From: Candidatus Cloacimonadota bacterium | GTDB taxonomy: Bacteria > Cloacimonadota > Cloacimonadia > Cloacimonadales > TCS61 | Length of the DNA stretch: 7,236 bases | Assembly: GCA_021108055.1 (NCBI GenBank) | Contig: JAIORR010000175.1 | Coordinates: 1 to 7,236 of the forward strand | Reading direction: 5' to 3' | Shown: positions 1 to 6,807 of the stretch, piece after piece | Position numbering within the stretch: position 1 is the first letter of the stretch | Layout of the letters: each line of letters begins with the position of its first letter | Program-made: the position numbers and the translations under genes | The notes under the pieces: generated by a model | The model's input: the letters and a program-made list of their open reading frames with translations, nothing else | Databases searched by the model: none | Told to the model about the DNA's origin: nothing

Positions 1-902
1 ATTTCTTCGTGTCGTTGTTTATCGGTATTTTTATATTTTAAAAATTTTCTCGCTTTTTCCGCATGGAAAGAACTTCTTACAAGAGGTGCGGATTCCACTA
101 TTTTGAATCCCATCTTTTCTCCTTCTTCTTTGAAAAAATTAAATACTGCCGGATGGATATATTCGATGACAGGATGATGCTTTCGTGAAGGAGCCATATA
201 CTGTCCGATAGTTACAATATCGACTTCCATATCCCGTAGGCTTTTCAAAAGGTTAAGCACTTCTTCTTTCGTCTCACCCAAACCGAGCATAAATCCACTT
301 TTTGTAAGTATCTTTTTATCTGTCTGCCGTGCTTTTCGCAAAACATTCAGAGACTGTTGAAAACTTGCCATCGGTCTTACTGTTGGATATAATCTTGGTA
401 CAGTCTCGACATTGTGATTCAAAATATCCGGACCTGCTTTCACTATCTTTTCCACTTGTTCCAAATCTCCATTAAGATCTGAAATTAATAATTCAATAGA
501 GACATTCTTCTCGCAATATTTTCTAATACACCTTACAACTTCCAGAAATTGTGATGCACCTCCATCAACAAGATCATCTCGTGTAACCGTGGTAACCACA
601 ATATGTTTCAATCCAAGTTCTTTTGATAATTTTGCGATCGCTTCCGTTTCCTGCTTATCCGGTTTCTGTAAATTGTCTTTATTTTTATCGATAGCACAGA
701 ATGCACAATTTCTTGTACATGTATTTCCCAATATCATAAAAGTTGCTGTTCCTCTATCGAAGCATTCTCCTTTGTTTGGACATTTAGCACTTTCACAAAC
801 AGTGTGAAGATTATATCTTCTTAAACTTTTAATTATTTCACTTGATCTTGCTGCGCCAAGTTTATTTGATTTCAGCCAGCTCGGTTTTCTTAGATATGTC
901 AT
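1..902 (-). CDS. lipA: Lipoyl synthase (radical SAM), C-terminus cut off by window edge
   Basis: LipA inserts two sulfur atoms into protein-bound octanoyl groups, making the lipoyl cofactor of 2-oxoacid dehydrogenases and glycine cleavage H protein; it acts in the cytosol. Reading the minus strand from the ATG at 902 gives 300 codons with no stop. The auxiliary-cluster motif C-x4-C-x5-C is present (C36, C41, C47), followed by the radical-SAM motif C-x3-C-x2-C (C62, C66, C69, in CTRNCAFC). Further family landmarks are TRDDLVDGGA, KSGFMLGLGET, TIGQYMAPSRKH and, near the end, RSSF (residues 276-279), whose serine is an auxiliary-cluster ligand in the family. Family members are about 280-320 residues, so only a short tail is missing. 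The gene starts 11 bases after the lpdA stop and has no clear Shine-Dalgarno sequence of its own, so it is probably read from the same transcript. Confidence 0.96.
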   Translation of the reverse strand, partial: MTYLRKPSWLKSNKLGAARSSEIIKSLRRYNLHTVCESAKCPNKGECFDRGTATFMILGNTCTRNCAFCAIDKNKDNLQKPDKQETEAIAKLSKELGLKHIVVTTVTRDDLVDGGASQFLEVVRCIRKYCEKNVSIELLISDLNGDLEQVEKIVKAGPDILNHNVETVPRLYPTVRPMASFQQSLNVLRKARQTDKKILTKSGFMLGLGETKEEVLNLLKSLRDMEVDIVTIGQYMAPSRKHHPVIEYIHPAVFNFFKEEGEKMGFKIVESAPLVRSSFHAEKARKFLKYKNTDKQRHEE

Positions 903-913
903 TTATTTCAAAT

Positions 914-2311
914 TTAAACCTTATGAATCGCTTTATTTTCCAGGTCTTCAATTGCTTCCATAATAGCTTCGGAAAGAGTAGGATGGGCAAAAACGATTTT
1001 TTCCACATCTTCTATCTCTGTTTCTTTTCCTATCAGGATACTTCCCTGTGCAATTAGTTCGGTTGCCAGAGGACCTATGATATGCAAGCCAATAAGTTTT
1101 TTTGTTTTTGCATCTGCAACTACTTTTACAAAGCCAAATGAATTACCGAGTCCCAATGCTTTTCCGTTTGCAGAAAACGGAAATTTCCCGATAAGGATAT
1201 CTTCATATTTTTCCTTCGCCTGCTTTTCCGTTAATCCAACAGAACCTATTTCCGGTTCGGTGAAAGTACCTCTAGGAATATTCTCGTATTCTAACTTGAA
1301 TATTTTGTGATCTTTTCCATTTAATTCATTATCGATAATATCGGCGACGATAAGACCTTGCTTGCTGGCGGTGTGAGCCAGCATCAATTTTCCTGTTACA
1401 TCTCCAATGGAAAATACATTGTTAAGATTTGTCCGGAAATCATCTGATATTTTAATAAATCCGTTTTCCATTATAAGATCACAATTAATAAATTCCAGTT
1501 CCATAGCAGGTTGTCTTCCCACACTGACCAGAACTTTCTCTGTTTCGATCTGTTTGCCATTAGAAAGCTTCAGAATGATCTTCCCGTTTTTATCTTCGTA
1601 ATTTTCTACAGCAGTATTCAGATGCAGTTTAATACCGGATTTTTTCAGAGCCATAGCCAGTCTTCTGGAAATCTCTTCATCCTCATTAAAAACGAGCTTA
1701 GGAAGAAACTCAACTATTTCCACTTTTACTCCAAGCCGGCTATAGATCGAGGCAAATTCACAACCGATCACACCGCCACCGATAACTACAAGGCTTTGGG
1801 GAAGCTGCTGCATTTTTAAAATATCTCTCGAAGAAAAAATCCTGTTTCCGTCAAACTTGATAAAAGGCAATTCTTTTGGAGAAGAACCTGTGGCAAGGAT
1901 CACAAATCTCGCTTGATATTCCGAAGACCTTGAACAAATTTTGTAACCATTATCTGCTTTTTCAATTTTTATGACTTCTTCATTTATAACAGGAATACTT
2001 TTTTTCTTAAAGATAAATTCGATACCGGAAACAAGTTTCTCTACAATGTTGTTCTTTCTTTCCCATACTTTTTCATAATCAACCACAGGATCTTTTAGAT
2101 TTATTCCAAAGTTTTCCGATTCCCTGATCTCCGAGAACAGATCTGCAACTTTAACCAGAGATTTTGTAGGAATGCAGCCGTGGTTCAAGCACACTCCGCC
2201 GAGACGTTCTTTTTCTATGACCGCAACATTGATGCCATACTGCATAAGCCTTATGGCAGCCACATATCCACCCGGTCCTCCGCCAACAATGATTACATGA
2301 AATTCTTTCAC
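914..2311 (-). CDS. lpdA: Dihydrolipoamide dehydrogenase (E3)
   Basis: This FAD enzyme reoxidises dihydrolipoyl groups with NAD+ and is the E3 subunit of 2-oxoacid dehydrogenase complexes or the L protein of glycine cleavage. The 465 residues are full length for the family. In order: FAD-binding GGGPGG (10-15), redox-active disulfide CLNHGC (C41, C46), NAD-binding GGGVIGCEF (178-186), second FAD motif SIGDV (301-305), and the C-terminal catalytic His-Glu pair in AHPTLSE (H443, E448). This motif set separates it from glutathione or mercuric reductases. The start is GTG at 2311, whose last two bases belong to the rpoN stop (overlap GTGA). AGGAG lies 6 bases upstream, inside the end of rpoN, so the start is well supported. 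lipA follows closely, but no E1 or E2 gene is in the window, so the complex it serves cannot be named. Confidence 0.97.
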   Translation of the reverse strand: MKEFHVIIVGGGPGGYVAAIRLMQYGINVAVIEKERLGGVCLNHGCIPTKSLVKVADLFSEIRESENFGINLKDPVVDYEKVWERKNNIVEKLVSGIEFIFKKKSIPVINEEVIKIEKADNGYKICSRSSEYQARFVILATGSSPKELPFIKFDGNRIFSSRDILKMQQLPQSLVVIGGGVIGCEFASIYSRLGVKVEIVEFLPKLVFNEDEEISRRLAMALKKSGIKLHLNTAVENYEDKNGKIILKLSNGKQIETEKVLVSVGRQPAMELEFINCDLIMENGFIKISDDFRTNLNNVFSIGDVTGKLMLAHTASKQGLIVADIIDNELNGKDHKIFKLEYENIPRGTFTEPEIGSVGLTEKQAKEKYEDILIGKFPFSANGKALGLGNSFGFVKVVADAKTKKLIGLHIIGPLATELIAQGSILIGKETEIEDVEKIVFAHPTLSEAIMEAIEDLENKAIHKV

Positions 2312-3753
2312 TCAACTCTCCTGAGATGACTGTTTAAAATTCCTTTTGATTTTCGATATTTTGCAATAACGCGGCGGGATACATTGATTCCATCTTCTTT
2401 AAGCTTGTTTGCAATATCCTGATCGCTTAACGGGTTACGTATATCTTCAGCATCGATCATTTTTTTTATCTGGATCTCAATGTTATGACGGGAAACAGAA
2501 TTATAATGAATATCCTTTCCTGCTTTGCTTGTGAAAAAATCTTTCAAACACATGATCCCGAAAGGAGTATCTGCATATTTGCTTTTAACAACTCTCGAGA
2601 TAGTCGATTCATTTACCTGAAGTTCTTCTGCTATCGTTGAATACGTAAGAGGATCCAGAAATCCGGTATCCTCATAGAAAAAACCCATCTGATTGTTAAT
2701 AATAGCTTGAGTAACTCTTTCTAATGTTCTCCCCCTGAGGTAAATTGATTTTATTAAAAATTTAGCAGAATTGATCTTATCCCTTACATATTCTACAGCC
2801 ACTTTATCTTTCCTGACCTGTTTGAGGATCTCCTTATATCTTCTGCTCATTCTGATTTTTGGAAAAGAAAAATCATTTATGATAATCTCATATTTACCAT
2901 CGATCTTTTTTATTATTACATCTGGTATCACATAATTGGTTTGGTTATTTTGTAGTCGCAAGCCGGGTTTGGGATCTAATCGAGAAATTTTCTGTTTCAA
3001 ACTTAAAACCATAATCATTGTAATTCCAAATTTTGCAGCTATCTTCTTGTAACGTTTATGAATAATATCATCGAAATTTTCTTTTATCAATTGGGTCAGT
3101 ATTTCGTTCTGTATACTATCATCAAGCTGAGCCAAAAGACATTCCTGGATATTTCGAGCAGTTATTCCACGTGGCTCAAAATGTAAAATTTCCTGATGAA
3201 TTTCTTTTACTTTTTTTGCAGTAATTCCATACTCTTTTGCTAATTTTTCTACATTATAATCTTTTGGCAAAAAGCCATGATCATCAATACTATCGATCAA
3301 TTCATATGCGAATTCATATTCCATTTTATTCAATTTAATTTCATCAAGCTGATCAATGAATTCTACTTTTTTGTCTTCTTTTGTTCTTAAAATCTGATCG
3401 AAATTAACACCTTCCGAAACTTGAATACCGCTTGTGTTTTCATTATAAGAATCATAGAAAGAATCCAGAATTTCGCTGAGTTCTTTTGTTTCTTCCAGTG
3501 TTTTTTTCAGTTCAGGATCACTTTCCTCTTTTAATGTTTCTGAAATATTCTCTGTAATTTGTTCATTCTCACTCTCTTCATCTTCTTTAAACTCCTGCAG
3601 CTCAAGCATTGGATTTGTCACCATTTCCTGCTTCAGATGAGTTTCAAGTTGCATAAGCGGCATTGCAAGCATTTCAAGAGATTGAAGCATTTTAGGTTTT
3701 AATAACAAATTCTGTGTTTGCTTCTGATAAAGAGTTTGTTTCATTCTTTCCAT
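2308..3753 (-). CDS. rpoN: RNA polymerase sigma-54 factor
   Basis: Sigma-54 directs RNA polymerase to -24/-12 promoters and needs an AAA+ activator to open DNA. The 481 residues show all family parts. Region I is a Gln/Leu-rich N-terminus (about 4-50, with KPKMLQSLEML and NPMLEL). Region II is a strongly acidic linker (about 52-110). The core-binding domain follows, with ITARNIQECL (197-206) and LDPKPG (259-264), then a helix-turn-helix (about 371-390, STIAEELQVNESTISRV). The RpoN box is SRRVIAKYRK (459-468), close to the consensus ARRTVAKYRE. Two starts are possible: ATG at 3753, or ATG at 3744 (MKQTLYQKQ). The second matches the usual family beginning better; GGAG lies 16 bases before the first, which is too far to be decisive. 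It follows lptB as in Enterobacteria. The gene ends in the GTGA that starts lpdA. Confidence 0.97.
   Translation of the reverse strand: MERMKQTLYQKQTQNLLLKPKMLQSLEMLAMPLMQLETHLKQEMVTNPMLELQEFKEDEESENEQITENISETLKEESDPELKKTLEETKELSEILDSFYDSYNENTSGIQVSEGVNFDQILRTKEDKKVEFIDQLDEIKLNKMEYEFAYELIDSIDDHGFLPKDYNVEKLAKEYGITAKKVKEIHQEILHFEPRGITARNIQECLLAQLDDSIQNEILTQLIKENFDDIIHKRYKKIAAKFGITMIMVLSLKQKISRLDPKPGLRLQNNQTNYVIPDVIIKKIDGKYEIIINDFSFPKIRMSRRYKEILKQVRKDKVAVEYVRDKINSAKFLIKSIYLRGRTLERVTQAIINNQMGFFYEDTGFLDPLTYSTIAEELQVNESTISRVVKSKYADTPFGIMCLKDFFTSKAGKDIHYNSVSRHNIEIQIKKMIDAEDIRNPLSDQDIANKLKEDGINVSRRVIAKYRKSKGILNSHLRRVE
2318..2322 (-). promoter_or_regulatory. Shine-Dalgarno sequence of lpdA inside rpoN
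   Basis: AGGAG on the minus strand, 6 bases before the GTG start of lpdA, within the last codons of rpoN. It decides the non-ATG start and, with the GTGA stop/start overlap, suggests translation passes from rpoN to lpdA. Confidence 0.75.
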
Positions 3754-3806
3754 TTCAGTTTATTAAATCTCCATTTATTAAAATAATTTGAGATATACAT
3801 ACTGGT
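3754..3806 (-). other. lptB-rpoN gap with a possible 19-codon leader frame
   Basis: This 53-base AT-rich gap contains ATG at 3800-3798 on the minus strand, opening a 19-codon frame (MYISNYFNKW...) that ends at TGA 3743-3741. That TGA overlaps the second rpoN ATG (3744) as ATGA. No good Shine-Dalgarno sequence precedes it. It may be a coupling leader peptide or chance. Confidence 0.2.
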
Positions 3807-4583
3807 CTACTCATTACCGAAAGGATTTGTAAATCTGTCTCCAAGATAAACTTCACGAGCTTTTTCATTGTTCACCAATTCTCTGGAAGTACCGGACAAA
3901 AGTATTTCGCCGTTAAATATAATATAAGCTCTTTCTGTAATTTTCAAAGTTTCTAATACATTATGATCTGTAATGAATATTCCGATATTTTTTTTTCTGA
4001 GTTTACCGATAATATCCTGAATATCTGCAACAGCGAGAGGATCGACACCGGCAAATGGTTCATCCATCAACATAAATGAAGGAGAAGTAACAAGTGAACG
4101 TGTGATCTCCAGTTTTCTTCTTTCCCCACCGGAAAGTGTATATGCTTTTTGTTTGGCAAGATCAGCAAGACCTAAATCTTCAAGATGCTCTTCCAATCTT
4201 CGCTTTCTTTCCTTTTTAGATATATTTATGGTTTCAAGAATGGCCATAATATTCTGTTCCACGGTCAGTTTATGAAAAATAGAAGGTTCCTGGGCAAGAT
4301 AGCCGATACCGAGTTTTGCACGTTTATACATAGGTAATCCGGTAATCTCAATATCATCATAAAAAACCTTACCTTCATTAGCTTTTATCAACCCCAGAAT
4401 CATATAAAAAGTTGTAGATTTCCCAGCTCCGTTTGGTCCCAGAATTCCAACTATTTCACCCTGGTTTATGTAAATACTAACTTTATTTACAACTCTTCTC
4501 TTTCCGTAAATCTTAACTAAATTTTTTGTCTCTATTCTTTCCATATCCGGTTTTATTTTTAAAAATTTCTCTTTATCTGTCAA
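3807..4583 (-). CDS. lptB: LPS export ABC transporter ATP-binding protein LptB
   Basis: LptB is the cytoplasmic ATPase dimer that powers LPS extraction from the inner membrane through LptFG; lptF and lptG are not in this window. All ABC motifs are present: Walker A GPNGAGKST (49-57), Q-loop LAQE (Q98), signature LSGGERRKLE (150-159), Walker B with catalytic E175 in MDEPFAGVD, and switch histidine H207 in TDHNV. RRVVNKVS, PFAGVDP and the C-terminal VYLGDRF are typical of LptB rather than other ABC ATPases. The start is uncertain. The longest frame begins with TTG at 4583 and adds 13 residues with no family match. ATG at 4544 (MERIETKNLVKIYGKRR) aligns with usual LptB N-termini and gives 245 residues, near the usual length of about 240. 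Neither has a good Shine-Dalgarno sequence. I slightly prefer 4544. Confidence 0.96.
   Translation of the reverse strand: MTDKEKFLKIKPDMERIETKNLVKIYGKRRVVNKVSIYINQGEIVGILGPNGAGKSTTFYMILGLIKANEGKVFYDDIEITGLPMYKRAKLGIGYLAQEPSIFHKLTVEQNIMAILETINISKKERKRRLEEHLEDLGLADLAKQKAYTLSGGERRKLEITRSLVTSPSFMLMDEPFAGVDPLAVADIQDIIGKLRKKNIGIFITDHNVLETLKITERAYIIFNGEILLSGTSRELVNNEKAREVYLGDRFTNPFGNE
4562..4583 (-). promoter_or_regulatory. Possible sigma-70-type promoter upstream of lptB
   Basis: TTGACA (4583-4578) is a perfect -35 hexamer. After a 16-base spacer comes TAAAAA (4567-4562), four of six to TATAAT. If real, the transcript would begin only a few bases before ATG 4544, giving an almost leaderless lptB, and TTG 4583 would be promoter rather than start codon. 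In AT-rich DNA a 4/6 -10 box is common, so this is weak. Confidence 0.25.
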
Positions 4584-4653
4584 GGTTTTGTTGGAACTTT
4601 GTAATTAGGTTGGAATGGAATATGCTCAAATTAATTAACTATAATGTCTTTAT
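4584..4653. other. lptA-lptB intergenic gap
   Basis: This is a 70-base AT-rich gap, or 109 bases if lptB starts at 4544. It is the longest in the window. It contains the shared 12-mer at 4623-4634 and the palindrome TTAATTAA just after it. I see no hairpin followed by a T-run, so no terminator is called. Confidence 0.6.
4623..4634. repeat. Shared 12-mer TGCTCAAATTAA, copy 1 (before lptB)
   Basis: TGCTCAAATTAA on the plus strand (TTAATTTGAGCA in the direction of transcription). An identical copy in the same orientation lies at 6808-6819, in the kdsA-kdsC gap. Function unknown; possibly a regulator site or chance. Confidence 0.4.
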
Positions 4654-5760
4654 CTATTTTTTATGAAATTTATATAAACCCTGCACCTGCTTTCTCATAT
4701 CAATTGTTTCGATTTCATTTTCATTGTTTATGGAAATAATGAGGTGTTTACCTGTAGCTTTGTTAATTGCCATTTCTTTTTTATCAGTTTCATCCTGGTG
4801 ATAATAGGAATCTACATTGTCTTGCGCATCAAAGAGCTTTACCTTTCCATCTTTAAAATCGAAATACATTGAATTTGCTGTTACCCAGCTAATATCAGAA
4901 CTCTCCTCATCCGTTTTAAAATATACAGAACAGGAATCCTTCAGGACAGCTTTTTTCATTTTTTTATCTTCAAAAAAAAGTTGTAGTTCAATAGCGGAAG
5001 CATCAGCACTTTCGGAACTAAATTTCGGATCGCCTAAATAGATAGCTTTATCTTCCTGTGCAAAATAAAGTAGAAAGTCACTGGTTAAATCGAATTCATT
5101 TGATTGAGTTATCACATTGAACGTAGCAACCACTTTCTCAAAATCTTTGAAATATTCCATTTTTTCTGCGGAAACTTGAATGGAGTCTTCACCAGCCAAA
5201 CTCAAAGCCGGACTTTTCATCAGGTAACCATAACCGTCAATAAGATAATAATTAAGCTGACCGCAAGAGCCATTAAGGTCTTCACGTTCGTCATACATCC
5301 TTACATTTTCAAGAGCATATAATTCCCTTTCTATCCTGAAATAATCAACATGCTCTGCTTTAAAAGTACGGATGGTCGAATCTTTGTGAGCTTCATTGAC
5401 TAATACATTTTCATCGAGGACCAGCTTTTCTGTCATTCGGAAATAATCTACTTTATCTGCATACAGGTTTAGTGTATCATCATAAACTTTTACATTACCT
5501 CGAAGTCTTGCTATTTTTTCTTCTTCAAAGATATCTGCTTCATCGGAAAAAAATTCTGTTTCTCCATAAAAAAAATGCACGTTCCCGATTAAATTCGTGA
5601 TATATCCCTCGTGCACTTTCGTCAGGATCAGTTTGTCTGCATTGATAAGTTTATATGGTCGAAGTTCGGTCTCTTCCGAATACAGGAATAAAGAATATAA
5701 CAAAAAAGATATAAAAGAAATCTTCAAAAAGATGTTCTTACCAGTCGATATCTTTTTCAT
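4654..5760 (-). CDS. lptA: LptA/OstA-like periplasmic LPS transport protein, enlarged
   Basis: LptA forms the periplasmic bridge that carries LPS from LptBFGC to the outer-membrane LptD. The 368 residues begin with a lysine-containing N-region and a hydrophobic stretch (about 10-27), read as a cleavable signal peptide with no lipobox cysteine. The rest is beta-rich with recurring OstA-type units: ADKVDYFRMTEKLVLDENV (101-119), AEHVDYFRIERELYALENV (135-153), AEKMEYFKDFEKVVATFNV (198-216), and weaker ones at about 41-61 and 75-91. Proteobacterial LptA is about 185 residues, so this protein has roughly twice as many strands. ATG at 5760 is supported by AGAAGGG 7 bases upstream; the gene overlaps lptC by 23 bases. 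The family is clear from these units and from its place between lptC and lptB. Whether it acts exactly as LptA or as a longer OstA-like variant is inferred. Confidence 0.86.
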   Translation of the reverse strand: MKKISTGKNIFLKISFISFLLYSLFLYSEETELRPYKLINADKLILTKVHEGYITNLIGNVHFFYGETEFFSDEADIFEEEKIARLRGNVKVYDDTLNLYADKVDYFRMTEKLVLDENVLVNEAHKDSTIRTFKAEHVDYFRIERELYALENVRMYDEREDLNGSCGQLNYYLIDGYGYLMKSPALSLAGEDSIQVSAEKMEYFKDFEKVVATFNVITQSNEFDLTSDFLLYFAQEDKAIYLGDPKFSSESADASAIELQLFFEDKKMKKAVLKDSCSVYFKTDEESSDISWVTANSMYFDFKDGKVKLFDAQDNVDSYYHQDETDKKEMAINKATGKHLIISINNENEIETIDMRKQVQGLYKFHKK

Positions 5761-6295
5761 CCAGTTTCCCTTCTGCGCTCACACTTATTATCTCGACTCT
5801 ATCTAAATAAATGTCTGTTTTCATTTCCGCACCATGAAGAACATTACCTTCACGGATCATTGTTACACCCTGTTTTGCGAATATCTGTTCTGTATTTCTA
5901 TCAAGTATCATAAAGGGTGCTTTCATTGTACCGTTTTTACTTTTAACGATCACATTCCCCATTCCGGTGAGGATATTTTTTGCATCATCTACCTCTGCTT
6001 TATCGCAGGAAAGAGTAGATTTTATTGTCGCATCCGAGTTATAGAATATGATGAATACTGTATCTGCAAATGTTTGTTTTGTCTTGTAATATTTGTACAT
6101 ATGAACAGCGGTGAGTTCATAATCGATCACATTGTCGGTTGATGCAATGACCTTAATGGAGTCTGCCTGTTCATCCGGAATCTCATCTTCAATTGGAAGA
6201 TAAGAAATATCCTCCGCTTGCGTGCATGCAAAAAACAATAGTAACAGACTACAGATTTTTAAGATTGGAAATAAACTTCTCCACAATTTCTTCAT
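5738..6295 (-). CDS. lptC: LPS export protein LptC, probable lipoprotein
   Basis: LptC joins the LptBFG transporter to the LptA bridge and hands LPS on in the periplasm. The 185 residues start with MKKLWR and a hydrophobic core ending FFAC (C24). This fits a lipoprotein signal with a non-canonical -3 residue (Phe), so the mature protein would be lipid-anchored, whereas E. coli LptC keeps an N-terminal membrane helix. The remainder is a single OstA/LptC-like beta domain, with features such as LTAVHMYKYY (about 61-70), CDKAEVDDAKNILTGMGNV and a final strand DIYLDRVEIIS. Length is normal for LptC (about 190). ATG at 6295 is supported by AGGG 5 bases upstream; any later Met would remove the signal sequence. 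The gene overlaps kdsC by 47 bases and lptA by 23 bases. Sequence identity in this family is low, so synteny adds much of the certainty. Confidence 0.9.
   Translation of the reverse strand: MKKLWRSLFPILKICSLLLLFFACTQAEDISYLPIEDEIPDEQADSIKVIASTDNVIDYELTAVHMYKYYKTKQTFADTVFIIFYNSDATIKSTLSCDKAEVDDAKNILTGMGNVIVKSKNGTMKAPFMILDRNTEQIFAKQGVTMIREGNVLHGAEMKTDIYLDRVEIISVSAEGKLDEKDIDW
5768..5774 (-). promoter_or_regulatory. Shine-Dalgarno sequence of lptA inside lptC
   Basis: AGAAGGG on the minus strand, 7 bases before ATG 5760. It lies within lptC and supports the start that gives a 23-base overlap. Confidence 0.7.
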
Positions 6296-6782
6296 AAATT
6301 CCCTGTTTTTTCAAAATGATTTCGATAAATTCCCTAACTGCTCCTTCCCCGCCTTTTCTCTTTGTAATTATATCCACTTTGTTTTTAATGTCGTCAAACG
6401 CATCATTTGGAACAGCAGAAATTTGGCATTTTTCCATTACCGGATAATCGTTCCAGTCATCTCCGAGATATGCAACATTCTCCCAATTCAGATGCAGCCC
6501 ATTGATAAGTTCTTTAGTCTTTTTTATTTTGTTTCTTATTTTCTGGAAAAGCATCGTAATTCCCAGGTCTTCACAACGTTTAGATAGCATTTCAGATTCT
6601 CTTCCGGTGATAATGGCAATCTTGATCTCACTGAATGAAAGCAGTTTTATTCCTATTCCGTCTTTCGCAGAAAAATTCTTGAGTTCATTTTGATTGCTGT
6701 CATAGATCACCTTTCCGTCTGTAAGAACTCCGTCACAATCCAGGATCAATAATTTTATTTTATTAAAGTCTTTCACATTCAC
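6249..6782 (-). CDS. kdsC: 3-deoxy-D-manno-octulosonate 8-phosphate phosphatase KdsC
   Basis: KdsC is a small haloacid-dehalogenase-type phosphatase that converts Kdo-8-phosphate to Kdo in the cytosol, the step after KdsA. Motifs: LDCDGVLTDG with nucleophile D15 and acid/base D17; motif II IITGRESE (T59); motif IV GDDWND (D108, D109, D112); and the C-terminal KdsC mark GGEGAVREF (144-152). There is no cap domain, as usual for this tetrameric C0-type HAD. At 177 residues it is near the family's roughly 170-190. No ATG is available: an in-frame TGA lies 12 bases upstream of the first GTG. Starts can be GTG at 6782 or GTG at 6776; the second has GAGG 5 bases before it. The gene lies 64 bases after kdsA and its last 47 bases overlap lptC in another frame. 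Confidence 0.96.
   Translation of the reverse strand: MNVKDFNKIKLLILDCDGVLTDGKVIYDSNQNELKNFSAKDGIGIKLLSFSEIKIAIITGRESEMLSKRCEDLGITMLFQKIRNKIKKTKELINGLHLNWENVAYLGDDWNDYPVMEKCQISAVPNDAFDDIKNKVDIITKRKGGEGAVREFIEIILKKQGIYEEIVEKFISNLKNL
6301..6305 (-). promoter_or_regulatory. Shine-Dalgarno sequence of lptC inside kdsC
   Basis: CAGGG on the minus strand, 5 bases before ATG 6295. It supports an lptC start 47 bases inside kdsC, which keeps the lipoprotein signal sequence. Confidence 0.65.
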
Positions 6783-6785
6783 CTC
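6779..6785 (-). promoter_or_regulatory. Shine-Dalgarno-like GAGGTGA at the kdsC start
   Basis: GAGGTGA on the minus strand matches the canonical anti-16S tail complement over seven bases. It overlaps the first candidate GTG (6782) and sits with its GAGG core 5 bases before the second GTG (6776). It therefore argues for 6776 as the start of kdsC, which would remove two residues. Confidence 0.5.
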
Positions 6786-6807
6786 ATATCTCGTTCATTT
6801 TAAACTG

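Noticed and set aside
589..1057. Two plus-strand open frames of about 70 codons spanning lipA and the lipA-lpdA junction
   Set aside because: The minus strand here encodes LipA with both cysteine motifs and the end of LpdA; the plus-strand frames are shadows.
1511..1819. 102-codon plus-strand open frame opposite lpdA
   Set aside because: Antisense to a conserved E3 gene with all motifs intact; no domain or gene context.
3754..3806. Sigma-54 (-24/-12) promoter for autoregulation of rpoN
   Set aside because: No TGGCAC-N5-TTGC-like sequence is visible in the gap before rpoN.
5834..6142. 102-codon plus-strand open frame opposite lptC
   Set aside because: It lies wholly within lptC on the other strand. 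The Cys/Tyr/His/Phe-rich translation looks like a reverse reading, not a protein.
6222..6587. 121-codon plus-strand open frame opposite lptC/kdsC
   Set aside because: It is antisense to two well-supported genes, has biased composition (rich in Phe, Asn, Ile) and no recognisable domain; it is a shadow of the minus-strand genes.
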